Assembly: GCA_030704615.1 (NCBI GenBank)
Contig: CM060733.1
Coordinates: 32,180,001-32,244,000 of the forward strand
Direction: 5' to 3'
Length of the DNA stretch: 64,000 bases
From: Takakia lepidozioides
Lineage: Eukaryota > Streptophyta > Takakiopsida > Takakiales > Takakiaceae
The translations under genes and the position numbers were made by a program. How positions within the stretch are numbered: position 1 is the first letter of the stretch; the number at the start of each line of letters is the position of its first letter. Positions 9,990 to 20,533 of this stretch are shown one piece after another. The notes under the pieces are model-generated. The model saw only the letters and a list, made by a program, of their open reading frames with translations, did not search any database and had not been told where the DNA came from.

Positions 9990-12145
9990 TCAACTCATTA
10001 TGTTGGGGTCTGGTGTGACGCACTCAGAGGTAGCACTCTTCGTGAGCTGCTTGATCTGCTCGGCTAAATCCAAATTCTCCTTCTCCACTTTACGAATTTT
10101 CTTCTCTGATTCTTTGAGCTTCTTCTCCATTTCGGCCCTCTCCTGTAGTATGTGGGGGATATATTCTTCGCGGAGCCTCATGTTCTGCAGGAGGATTACA
10201 CCCAAAGTGGTGTCACGATCACTGTTACTGCTGTATAGAGACAAAGGGATGTACTTTGCATTCAGAATCTTTGTGACGATATAACTACATACAAAGAAAT
10301 GAAATGAAATGGTATTTTATAACGTCTGCGGAAAGCTCCAAGAGCTTATGGGACAAAATGGAAAAAACAAGAGAGGAAACAAACCAGAGCCAAAAAAGAA
10401 AGGAAGAAAGAAAGGAACTTTAGAGAGAGATTTAAGAGTCTGCATTGCAACGATTTGGTCTGTCCTCTGATCATTTGTCTATCTTTTGACATCGAATTCT
10501 AGATGTCGACTAGGTGTTGCCTTTACAGACAGACTGAGCTCATAATGCTTGGAAGGACACTCTTCCGCCTCCATGATAGTTTACTTCATAATCATAATAA
10601 CTAACATCGAAAATGTTTACCTCTCTATGCAGGGTATCTAAGCTGTCGGCTTTCCTCTGTCGGCTGCGGCGAGCCGAAGCTCGATTCGACTCCATCCTGA
10701 TAAAAATCAGACAAGCCCACAATATCTGTGAGGAAATCAGCTCGATCATTTCTCACGCAAGGACTCCTTACTACAGTAAAACGTAGTGACCACCACACAA
10801 TCTAGCTGGTCTTCTCCTTCTGTTCCAAATCATGGACCATACCGACAAGAAATGTCAAAAGCAGTACTCACCTCCTCACTCTCTTGGCCTCAAGCTTAGC
10901 TTTGGCTTCCACCGCAACGTCATCAAGCAGAGACCCTGCTAGCATACCCCGCAGGCCTGGGGGTGATGTCCGTTTCCGCCCAAGCATCTGCTGCATGAAC
11001 CTCCCTGAGTTTATATTCAAGAGGCCATCGATTCCTAGGCCATTGGAAAAACCATTCATTTGCCCACACACACCTTCGAGGCAGGGCCCGTTCGCCCTCG
11101 ATGGACTGAAGCATGGATCCACCCCTGACATAAAGATGCTGCCACCCGACTCGTACTGATTCACGCCGTCCATTCCATTGCTAATATTCCCTTGCGCTAA
11201 AGTTCCATTATTTATTCCATGAGGCGGCAGCGGCATGCTCCAGATTGTTGGGTTGCAGGGAGCGTGTTCCATGTGCAGCAAACCAGCTGGCTGTGCTCCT
11301 GTCGACATCAGTGCTGGCGGAGGGCTTCCATTGCACAGGGGTCCTGCTACGATTTCAACTCAAAGCGGATTTCCCATCAACCTTGTCCTGATCAATGAGA
11401 CTTGTAACATACTTCTTCTATTAATGAACTGATTAGATTCCCCCCATGACATGTCTGCCTCGTGTTTGCAGGTTTCTCCTGATCAACCCAACAGTCTTCT
11501 TAATGCCATAACTTCCTAAGAGATTTCAGTTCGTTGGATGCATACGGCCAACTGATTAATTTGGACGCGACGACAGAATCCCAATCACAGGAACCCATTT
11601 CCTTCCCATACTAGTGAAGGCTAGAAAATCGAGAATCACAGAGTCAATGTCATTCATATGTACAGGAATTCCATCTAGTAATTTCAAATTCCAGGTTTAT
11701 TTTGGTGAACCTACTCTTCATAATCACGTCAATTTCTCAACTGGGTTCTACGCTGTAGCAATACACAGAGCAATCAAGCATCATTTGAAGGCAGCTTAGG
11801 GTCTCAACGACATTTACCCTGATGAAATGCCTCACCGAAACCCGCGCCTTGCATTATGTTTGCCATCGGACCGCACGTATAAGATCCATTGTCCAATTCA
11901 CTGCAGCTGGTAAAACTCTCGACTGGGCTGCCAGCCTGGGGGTCCGTTCCAGATGACAAGTCCAAACTTACTACAGGGCCTGACCCCTCTCCAAATGAAC
12001 GGAACATCGTCTGGCTCTGGGCATCCAGTGTTCCTTCCAGAATGTCTTCATTGTTCTGACTTAGCAGCTCCTCAAGCGTTGGTTGGTATACGTCCATCCT
12101 CGGAGGCAGCGTCGCACGCGACACAACTTCGATGCTCACCGTCAT
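9990..12145 (-). CDS. bZIP transcription factor
   Basis: There are four exons, read downward: 12145-11818, 11343-10872, 10696-10621 and 10184-9990. All borders are GT-AG with phases 1, 2 and 0, giving 356 aa. A second in-frame ATG at 12097 could be the start. Residues 1-250 are low complexity and Gly/Asn/Ser rich, with a short LEELLSQNNEDILEG acidic-hydrophobic patch and GRKRTSPPGLR before the DNA-binding region. The basic region spans the intron 2 junction: KRVRR then MESNRASARRSRQRK, with the invariant N271-x7-R279. Leucines follow in register at 289 and 296. The heptad is then broken by Pro302, and a Glu/Lys-rich coiled coil (about 303-340) ends the protein. The protein should bind ACGT-core DNA as a dimer in the nucleus. 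The basic region and its intron recall plant group C (Opaque2-like) factors, but the zipper does not fit them well. A frameshifted paralog lies at 16140-18660. Confidence 0.87.
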
Positions 12146-12288
12146 TATCCCGAATCTCCTTTCTACTTATTATGGCCTGCAGATCCCGGGCCAACTGCAA
12201 TTAACACTGCCAGTGCAACCATTCAAAAAATTGAAAAGAGGATTTCAAAACAGAACTGCAGCCGGCAGTCACTCTCTCCTTTGAACAC

Positions 12289-12290
<2 letters not shown>

Positions 12291-12321
<31 letters not shown>
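12291..12321. repeat. (CT)n microsatellite upstream of the bZIP gene
   Basis: About 31 bp of pure CT repeat roughly 150 bp upstream of the bZIP start codon. On the transcribed strand this is a GA repeat in the promoter or 5' UTR. Confidence 0.95.
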
Positions 12322-12324
<3 letters not shown>

Positions 12325-14883
12325 GAGGCCGCAAGTTACGTTTCTTCTGCTCCAAACTTACTCTAAGCACTTGTGCTTTACAAGACTCCGCTCTGATTCG
12401 ACGAGCATGGAGATTTTTACATCTGCAGGGACAGCCCAACACAGATGTGTATCAAGGCACGCATATATCTCTCGCTCTCTGATCTCAAACACATTCACTT
12501 CTGGACAATGCGGACCGCGGGCACTTGGCACACTGCAACTTGTCCTTCCCCACCCCCCGCCGCCCCGGCCCCCACCCCCCCATCGCCGGGCAGCTGGCCC
12601 GGGCGACCTGCGTTCCGAAAGGGTGCCCCTGGTCCCTTCACTCCACCCTTTTCCAAAACGGTGGTACTCCTACTGTATCTCAGGTAGATTCATGCTATCA
12701 ATAGATGTACCAACCAGGTACATTACATACCTGTATACATTCGTACATGTACATATCTATACGTACACAGATAGCACCATTTTCCTTCATTTTGAGCTGC
12801 CCGTCTGGCCCCAGGTCCCAACATCCAGATCCCCGAATTCGGGTACCAGACGCGTTTCCATCTTCGTTGACGATTATTGTCTGTCTGGGCTACCGTTCGT
12901 AGCGAAGGGTCCGAAAGTGTCGTCCAGACAAACCGAGATTTCATCCGTCCGCAAAGACTTTCTTTGCATTTCGCTAAAACAGTGCGCTGGATACGTGGAA
13001 AGGGGAAGGCCGAGATGGAGGAGGTGGCAGGCGAGCTTAAGGCAGGGCGACGGTTTTACAGGAGCACGCTGCCGTTCACGTGCGTCCATCATCTGGACAT
13101 ACTGAAGTGGGTGTGCTTTACGTCAACCCGCGTGCTCCACAGTCTGCTCAGTAGATCGGACCATGCGCCTTCTCTACAAAGTAGCCTGAGCTTTAGGACA
13201 TGCCCATGTCTTCGAACACCTACTGAGGCGACTTCCGCACCTGCAAGATACGGATCTCGTTAGTTAGCGGGCTCCTAGCGGTGATGTGGGGATTCCTTCC
13301 TCTGACATTTAGTACCTCCTCTCTCTCCCCCCCCCAGGTGTTGAATCACGGTCACCTGCTAAAAATTGGGCAGTTGATCTTGCGCACAACTATGATCTGT
13401 GATTCTCTCCCCTTTCCCCTCCCTGCCTCTTTCTCCTTCTCTTTACCTCCCTCTCCTTCCTCTCTCAATCTCTTTCTGTTGCTTTCGTGTTTGTTTTTTT
13501 GTTTATGAGTTGTTTGTGTGTTCACAGGGTGGGTGGCTTTTCCTCTTTGCTTTATGTTTTTCGGTTGTTCACGGGGTGAGTGGCTACATGCCAAGGAGCG
13601 CATGTAGGGCGGGAGCGAGCTTTCAGTCAACTGAATGCACACAACCCATGCCTGCCAGTCAGTCAAGGCTCGTCCATCAGTCGCAATTCAGTGAGTGCAC
13701 TCTGCACATTCACATAAACTTCTGATGATTTGCACCAGGGCAAAGTTTCTGAATTGATGATGTGTTGCTAAATTTTCCTAGGAGGGTTCCTGCAAAGCAT
13801 TTACTCAAATGTTTGATTGCTGGTCAGTGATAGGTGCTCATTGTTACAGGATTCCAAGGTGGTGACAATATTTGTACTTATCCAAATGCACTTCACTAGC
13901 ATTGACCCAAGGGTGCCTTGAAGAGCCCAACACTCATCCTCGAGCAGCTGTCTTGTCACAACCGTGAGGAGAGGTGCATAGTAGTGCCCACCTGGAGTTG
14001 AGGCTTTCTCTATTGTGGAAGTGGCACTTTGTCACACTTGCAATCTCGTAGCCAGAGGCTCTCTTCTCTGCTGGTGCATACAGCAATAAAAACCCTTAAA
14101 ATACACAATGTAGGCCTCCTTCCAATTTAGTTCTTACTGGGTAGCTTCTGACACTGCTTCCAGGGTGAAATGGGGCTGTCCCCAGTTGCGGCCTGTTTTG
14201 CATGTTTGGGTGTGGTACTAAAAGAAGGTTATTGGCACTGGGTGGGCAGTGCTCAGCAGATCTGTCAAGTGCAGCATAGTAACAACGTGGACCTTGTGCA
14301 CCAGAATATGTGATTGCACTCACAACCATCCTGGGCTCTGTGCTCTTTGTGGTAAATGCTCTATCCTTAAGGGTGTGGGTCACTGAAAGGTGTTTGTGGC
14401 TCGAAATGAAACAGTGAAGTGAGGCTGTCCAGAGTCCAGAGTGGATGTCTGGGTATGCTATGTGATCTTTTGTGACTTGCAGTAATTTTCCTGCTGTAAA
14501 GAGAATATCATCAAGAGAGTACATGATGCTGATCCAGAGTGGGGTCTAGAAAAAGGAGTGATAAAGGTTTATCAAGTGGCCTGTAAAGGAAGAGCATGTT
14601 GGTTACCAACATTGGTTTATGTGATAGCGTTGTTATCCATTAAATGAGTTGAGTTTGAAAGCTGGGAGGAACGAAGAGTGAATCTTTACACATATATGCA
14701 TGAAGAGAACCGGTAAAGAACTGGATATCTTGTGGATCAAGCTTACTCCAAGAACGGCCTTTCAGACTTGTCTTCCATTTGGTTACATGGTAACTTAGAC
14801 TTCTAGTCTGGCTAGGAATGTACTGAAGCTTGAAAGAAATCCAGGCATATACGAGAGGTACTACAGCCTCGTGCTAGACGTGA
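12322..14883. other. No gene recognised; bZIP upstream region and unassigned sequence
   Basis: The first kilobase is moderately GC-rich and includes a C-rich block (12550-12620), as expected for promoter sequence of the minus-strand bZIP gene. A polypyrimidine tract lies at 13315-13490. A minus-strand open frame at 14096-14524 (142 codons) has no recognisable domain and no splice context. I saw no supported gene. Confidence 0.4.
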
Positions 14884-15135
14884 AAGACACGGGTCACGAG
14901 TGATGAAAGGGAAGCAAGACTTCAAAGATATTCAGCAAAAAGAGAAAACTATTTAAAAGCTAATTATCCGTATCTTTGGCAGAAAGGAATAGACATAGGA
15001 GAGTCATTTGGGCCTCTCACACCACCAGGACCAGAGAATACATCACCCATACCTGAAGATCCTAATTTAGATACCACTCCTTATTCTTTACAAGAAAGAC
15101 TAAAAGATTTGGTGGAAGAAGAAGATCAACCATGA
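14884..15135 (+). other. Unrecognised coding-like frame, 83 residues, Pro/Glu-rich C terminus
   Basis: An 84-codon frame, opening after a stop at 14881-14883, ends with TGA at 15133-15135. It has a basic start (EREARLQRY), an aromatic block (ANYPYLWQKGIDIG), then a proline-rich acidic tail (PLTPPGPENTSPIPEDP ending LVEEEDQP). The composition looks like real protein rather than chance translation. There is no ATG in the useful part and no family I recognise, so it may be an exon or a transposon relic. Confidence 0.3.
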
Positions 15136-15996
15136 GGGGAGAGATCGGAGGTACATCCCTGGATAAAAGATTTGACAGAAGTCTTATGAAATGCTGCGTA
15201 CTTCTAGTCCACTTGATTTTCAACATAAAGGTGAGTCATGATAGTCTGTCGCAGTACACCTATGTTAAAAAAATATGTTGCCGCATTTGCGGAAATCATG
15301 GGAACGAAAGAGAGGTCATTAACCAGGGTGGTATTGGAAGTACATATTACTTTGACACCAGGTTGGAACTGCCTGCTGACAGTGTGAGGAGCAGCAGCTT
15401 CCGTGGAGGAAACAGACAAGGCCTGGATCAAGCTAAAGAAGCAAATGTCATCAGAGTTGGATTACTTTGTAGACATTTTGGGATCACAGACTAATAGTAA
15501 TTTGCAGATGATAGAAAATTGCAGTGTTGAAAATGTGATAGCTTCCAGAGGTGAACTGGAGACCAGAAAAGGTGACCTTGTAAGAGATGTAAGGGCACTT
15601 GATGGTTTAAAATGTGCGGAGTCCCAGCACAGCAACAAAACCCCAGTTGGTGACAAGGCATGTGAGGACAGGAACATGGATATAAAGGATGAATCTGACT
15701 GGGAGATGGTCAAGGCTGTGAAGGACATTGAAATTTCTATGGGAATGATCTTACCTTACTCAAAGATGGTGCAAATAGTGAACAGCGTCTAGCAATGGAA
15801 AGCATTTGTCTTCACCAGAGTAGATTCTCAAACATCACGGTGCATTCTGGCTCAGTTGCAGAAAACTTTGAGTGGGAGCATAGTTCTCTAGGTATCTTCT
15901 GCCATTTGTGATATACCATCTTAGTTATGGCCCACAGCCAGCCACAGAGGGAGGGAAGCGGACAGCTGTGAATTAGGAGGTGTGTCTTTCTCTACT
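15136..15996. other. Unassigned sequence with a 129-codon plus-strand frame
   Basis: The frame 15403-15792 begins MEETDKAWIKLKKQM and is rich in Glu, Asp and Lys (for example ASRGELETRKGDLVRD). It has no motif I can name. It could be a relic of the same unknown element as 14884-15135, but it is in a different frame and no splice link is obvious. Confidence 0.25.
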
Positions 15997-16135
15997 GTCC
16001 TGAAGGGAGCTTGAGTAGAGTGTTTGGGTACTCGAGTCACTAAGATGAAGAAACAATTCAAACCATCTTTAAATCCTTCACTGTGATTCTTCAAGATGAA
16101 TGCCCGGCAAGTAGATCTCTGTTTGCCAGAAAGCT
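15997..16135. repeat. Duplicated flank, copy 1
   Basis: This about 140-bp stretch (GGAGCTTGAGTAGAGTGTTT, then GAAGAAACAATTCAAACC, then GAATGCCCGGCAAGTAGA) is found again in two halves at 23352-23395 and 24020-24115. In that second copy about 625 bp separates the two halves. It lies just past the last exon of the bZIP paralog, in its 3' flank. Confidence 0.75.
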
Positions 16136-16139
16136 AGCC

Positions 16140-18660
16140 TCAGCATTCTGGTTTAGTCTTAGTTTCAGGGCCATGGCTCAATTTTCCTTCAGAGCAACCA
16201 CTCTTTGTGAGCTGCTTGATCTGCTTCTCCAATTTACGAATTCTCTTCTGCATTTCGCTCCTCTCCTGTAGTACCTGTGGAATATACTCCTCGCGAAGCC
16301 TCTTGTTCTGCAGGAGTCCAACAGACTGCGTGTTAGTACTCATAAGACGTTGAACTCCAAGGCAGGTCTAATAACGCAACAAAGCTTGGTTTTCTTGACT
16401 TCAGAGTTGATCCCTCCTCAGTGGAAAAATTTAGTGAGACCTAGCACTTTGCCCTTGCCAGTTTGAACAACTTTCTGGATGTGCATCCCAGTTACAGTTG
16501 GAGGAAACTCAACGCCCAGGTATGTGTAGGAAGGGAGGACCGGAATCTCTTGGCTACCCCATTGCCACTTGAGATCACTTCCTCCCTCTCCTCTGTCGTT
16601 GAATGCCACCACTGCACATTTACTGACGTTAGCCTCTAGCCCCCAAAGGTCAAAGTATCTCTTCGCGCAATCAATCAACTCCTGGAGGTTTGAAGCAGCC
16701 TCCCCTATGCCTGCGAAGTCATCCGCAAACATAAGGGCTGGTATGGCGGCATCACCCACCCTTAACCCAAATCCCTCACTTTCCACATCCTCGAGGAGTT
16801 GATTGATGAAAACATTGAAGAGCAGAGGGGAGAGGGTACATCCTTGAGCTACACGTTGGTCTATGTCAAAGAAGTTGGACTTTTGTCCAATAACAGTGAC
16901 ACAACTTTTGGTGTGAGCATACAAGTTATGGACAACTCTCCACATCTTTCCCTTGATCCAACATGACCAGACGCGGAGCCATCGACCATCTCTCCACACT
17001 GTGTCATAAGCCTTTTTGACATCCAAGAGAAAAACAAAAGTGGGTTTCCCTTATTTTTTCCTTCCCTGGATAATCTGGCTTAGAGTGAAGATATGATCCA
17101 CACAGCCCCTGTTTCGCCGAAAGCCAGCTTGGCCTTCGTGGAAACAACCTTTACATTCCAGATGGATCGCCACCGTGTTTGATAAGCTCCTTGACTATGC
17201 CATCAGGTCCACCAGCTTTATATCCGTTTAAATGCTCAATTGCTTCAACAATCTCAGAAGAACTAATGGAAGCGTTGTAAGCCTTTGACATATATTCCAG
17301 TTCATCAGGGCTGTTTTGAATCATAGGAACAGTTTTTCCAACTGTGTCCTTCCATTCTTCAGAGGACCCCTCACTGTTAGACCTAGAATTCTGCCAAGGA
17401 TACTCTAGTGGGTTTCAAAGGTTTGGACAATGTCAACCGTTGAAGTCACCACTGCACCCTTAGTAGTCTTCAGCGCTTGTACTTGCTGACAGTTTTTTGG
17501 CTTGTACAAACGTTGAAGGGCCAACCAAAATCTCTCGTCATTACCACCATGGTGGTTTGAGTTTATTTCACTGTATAACTTGTCCCAGTATAATTTCTTC
17601 TGAGACCTTACAAGCTGATTGATATCCTTGCGAATCTGGTAGTACCTAGCCCACAATTTTTTGTTGGTTTTCAAATTGCAGCACTCCTGCATTGATAATT
17701 TCACATTGATAACTTCACAATTGTCACACAAGAAATCACGGACAAAGAATCCAACCCCTTTTTGACAGCGTTTGGCAGAGGCTGCCTTAAGAGCTCACAT
17801 CTTACCTATCCATTGACATCTCCAACCAGTTTGTCCGGTGTTTCCCATGTCTCTTGCCCAGCACAGATACGAATATCATTTGCCCGAAGAACTTGTCCCA
17901 CTTCGAGTTGTTTCCTTTGGTTAGTCATCCCTGAGAAGTTGAAAGTGCCCAGCCGCGAACAGCCCTTTGCATGTGAATTGTTTGTCGTCTAGGTAGGCTA
18001 TGGTTGGACCTGGACGGCCAACCGTAAAGGGGAGGACAATTACCCCGTGTGTAGATTTTGCTCGTCTTGTGTAAACATTCAGGATTGGTAAACCATTCAG
18101 AGTACCAAATCCTTCAGTTACACGACGTTCAGTAGGCATATTCTAAAGATCAAGAAGTTATTGCAAAGCACAGGTAAGGGCTAAGTGTAACTTCCTGTTA
18201 CCTCTCTCTGCAGGCTAGCCACACTGTCGGCTTTCCTTTGTCGGCTTGCGGCGAGCCGCAGCTCGATTCGCCTCCATCCTGATAAAAATCAGACAAGCCC
18301 ACAATATCGGTGAGGAAAATATTCCAAATCATGGACCATACTGACAAGAAATGTCAAAAGCAGTACTCACCTCCTCACTCTCTTGGCCTCAAGCTTAGCT
18401 TTGGCTTCCACAGCAACGTCATCAAGCAGAGACCCTGCTAGCATACCCCGCAGGCCTGGGGGTGATGTCCGTTTCCGCCCAAGCATCTGTTGCATGAACC
18501 TCCCTGAGTTTATATTCAAGAGGCCGTCGATTCCTAGGCCGTTGGAAGAACCAATCATTTCCCCGCACACACCTTCGAGGCAGGGCCCGTTCGTCCTCGA
18601 TGGACTGAAGCACGGATCCACCTGTTCCAAACCAGCTGGCTGTGCTGCTGTCGACACCAG
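16140..18660 (-). pseudogene. bZIP paralog, frameshifted and LINE-bearing
   Basis: Three segments match exons 2-4 of the bZIP at 9990-12145: about 18660-18371, 18278-18202 and 16307-16140. The first keeps GRKRTSPPGLRGMLAGSLL and KRVRR but lacks about 115 bp in its middle (after AQPAGL). The second, the basic-region exon, is 77 nt instead of 76. An added A near 18248 shifts the frame inside the basic domain and leads to a stop. The last encodes LREEYIPQVLQERSEM and a shorter coiled coil ending in a stop at 16140. The splice dinucleotides are still present. Exon 1 was not found. Intron 3 carries LINE-A copy a4, whose 3' end is 27 nt from the final acceptor site. The product cannot bind DNA unless the shift is an assembly error. 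Confidence 0.85.
16334..18140 (-). mobile_element. LINE-A copy a4, 5' part with endonuclease start and RT
   Basis: Read downward, this gives an APE-type endonuclease start (TFNFSGMTNQRKQLEVGQVL, then AGQETWE) at about 17960-17840. It is followed by a linker (LWARYYQIRKDINQL, near 17660), SPDELE and NGYKAGGPDGI. A deletion at about 17163 removes the middle RT motifs. After it come DVKKAYDTVWRDG, QGCTLSPLLFN, the catalytic LMFADDFAG (about 16720), YTYLGVEF and LGLTKFFH. At about 16350 the sequence jumps to the last 16 bp of the element (TACTCATAAGACGTTG on the plus strand). It shows that LINE-A encodes endonuclease plus reverse transcriptase in one ORF2. It is inactive, with at least three deletions and several shifts. 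Confidence 0.88.
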
Positions 18661-19064
18661 GTCAACATTGTCCTTGTGATGCTTCCCTCTTCGTCGCATT
18701 TTTTCAGATTCTTCAGGGCTCTCGCGAGAGCGAGCGAGGGATGGGAGAAGAGAGACGTATGGAATTCTAGCGACGACTGAAGGTCGGAGACTAGTTTGGC
18801 GTGGAGCAGAAATAGGGTGCCATAGTGCCACGTCATCGTCATCATGCCACGACGTCGTCGTCAGGCACGTCATCGTCGTCGTTGTCAGCCACGTCATCCA
18901 TCGTCATTTCTGCCCGAAATGCCTGAAAATAACCCGGAGAGGTATGTTGTAGCGCAGGGAAGGGATGATGATGTCCGCGTGCTTAAGCGCGGAGGGGTTT
19001 CACACACTGATCTCAGAGGGAGATCCTACATGGTGGATGCTTTACAATTTTTTTTCATTTCCAA
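18661..19064. other. No gene seen; GTC/ATC trinucleotide-rich stretch
   Basis: Bases 18830-18910 contain many CGTCATCGTC and GACGTCGTC repeats. This codes for poly-Asp/Thr in shadow frames and is best read as a simple trinucleotide-like tract. Nothing else could be supported. Confidence 0.4.
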
Positions 19065-19437
19065 ATGGTGACTGGCTGCAGTTTGGGGATTCCAAACTCC
19101 ATCCACTCCCAGATACCCCACTTTGAAGGATCGGATGCAACGACGCCAGTGCAGCCGGCAACATTCACGCTTATAGATGTGCAGTTGAATAAGAATGCAA
19201 GAGGTTCGAAGAACAGTTTTAATGTCTCAGGTGTACTTCAGCTGGCAATTACATCCCAGAGAAGCATCTTCTATGCATTCACCCCCGCTTTGAGATGACC
19301 CCTGGTTTCTCGCAAATTTTCATCAAATTGGAAGGTGTCTCTATAGAAACAGAGAATGAATACATGCTCTATATGCTTGGCTGTACCCTGTTCCCAGCGA
19401 AAGAGGTCAAGAAATTGACTAAGGAATGGTGGAAATA
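19065..19437 (+). pseudogene. DUF2921-like protein relic
   Basis: One frame gives PHFEGSDATTPVQPATFTLI and SKNSFNVSGVLQLAIT. After a frameshift near 19290 a second gives FEMTPGFSQIFIKLEGV, then LYMLGCTLFPAKEV, and a stop at 19437. The order FDGSDA - NSVxVSGVLxLAI - FEGVYTE - LCLLG is what I recall for plant DUF2921 proteins, which are large membrane-associated proteins of unknown function. Only this internal part is present and it is frameshifted. The assignment is tentative. Confidence 0.42.
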
Positions 19438-19617
19438 GAGATCAATGCATTAGCTGTAGCTCCACCTCAAGTAGGTAACTTTTCATCTTTCAAGTCGTTA
19501 TATAGGCCTCTCAAAGCTCTTTCGGTATGTGACTGGTTTCTTCTAAGCTGTTGGGGTTTGTGTGAGCTCTAGTTGCTTAGCAGTTTGTCATGGACCAAGT
19601 TTTCAGATAGTTTCTTA

Positions 19618-19712
19618 GTGATGCCTAGTGGAAGGCAGTAATCTTTCGGGGTGAGGAGACACCATAATTTACCTTCCTTCGGGAGGTGTAAAATATTCTT
19701 ATTATTATTTTT
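19618..19712 (+). mobile_element. SINE copy, 3' half only
   Basis: Matches the body of the SINE at 59130-59300: GGCAGTAATCTTTC, then GAGACACCATAATTTACC, then TTCGGGAGGTGT, and an (ATT)n tail. The tRNA-like head is missing, so the copy is 5' truncated. Confidence 0.7.
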
Positions 19713-20083
19713 GGCCAAAAATCTTGTCCTTGTCCTGGCCCTTAGTTGTATGTCCTTGCTACACCCACATCAAGCCCTTTCACACCCATATCAAACCTTT
19801 CTACACCCCTATCATCATCAACTTGATTGATGTTGTTAAGGGTGTAGAAGTGGACTTAGTGAATACTTTTTGTCCACTTCTACACCCCTAATAACATCAA
19901 CATGAAGCACAAAAAGATGCTTCAAATCAAAGCATCTTCCAAAATATGCTTCTCTTTAAAGCATCTTTCAAATATGCTTTCATAGTTGTTAATAAGTGGG
20001 TTGTACGGTTAAGAACAGCCTAGTTGTTAACAACATACTTGTTCCGAACAGCATAGTTAATGTTAACAACCCACTTGTTACGA
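19713..20083. repeat. Inverted-repeat and short-repeat region
   Basis: Bases 19827-19855 and 19872-19900 are reverse complements with about three mismatches and a 16-nt loop, giving a 29-bp stem. Upstream the phrase ACACCCATATCA is repeated in tandem (19762-19812). Downstream AAGCATCTT...ATATGCTT units recur (19915-19980), and a second small inverted repeat (AAGTGGGTTGT) spans 19990-20070. The stretch looks like a decayed foldback element. Confidence 0.6.
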
Positions 20084-20371
20084 TCTCTCTCTGTCTCAAT
20101 TCCACTAAATGGCTTAGCACCATAGAAATTTTGGCTAGTCAATGACTGTCAACCCTAAGCTGAGTTCTTTGGAGGATAAGCCAATTCGGTTTCTAGTAAC
20201 ACCTTTGTGAGAGCATCTCAAGAATACTTTTCTTTTGGGAGAGTTCATCTTGAGCCCTGGTTGGAACAGGTGCTGAAGGACCTGGGATTGTGTGTGACAT
20301 TGTATAACATCAAATCCGTGGAGGGTGGGTTTGTCTTCCCTGGTGATGGTGCTCCTCGCTTCACAGTAAGT
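20084..20371 (+). pseudogene. Duplicate of exon 2 of the Pol III Rpc25 gene with intron flank
   Basis: Bases 20270-20365 repeat exon 2 of the gene at 2559-7710, complete with AG acceptor and GT donor. They encode the same 32 residues with one change (LYDI to LYNI). About 180 bp of upstream intron are also copied, with a roughly 48-bp insertion, and homology stops a few bases past the donor. No other exon of that gene is found here, so this is an orphan exon from a segmental or transposon-mediated copy. Confidence 0.92.
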
Positions 20372-20412
20372 CCTCCCTGATGTGACAAGCTAGTCCCCAC
20401 CCCCAAACCACC

Positions 20413-20416
<4 letters not shown>

Positions 20417-20446
<30 letters not shown>
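20417..20446. repeat. (CT)n microsatellite at the 5' side of LINE-B
   Basis: A 30-bp TC repeat between the orphan exon and the ORF1 start of LINE-B. Confidence 0.95.
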
Positions 20447-20452
<6 letters not shown>

Positions 20453-20533
20453 TAAAGTTCTCCCTCTCTTTCTCCTCGCTCATCTCCTCTCTGCTCGCGC
20501 GTCGGCGCTGTCGCGCCGCTTCCACCTTCCACC

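Noticed and set aside
12083-13105. 340-codon plus-strand open frame overlapping the bZIP first exon
   Set aside because: It runs antisense through exon 1, through the (CT)n tract (giving poly Leu-Ser) and into C-rich promoter sequence. The minus-strand bZIP explains the coding signal.
14096-14524. 142-codon minus-strand frame
   Set aside because: No domain, no splice context and unremarkable composition.
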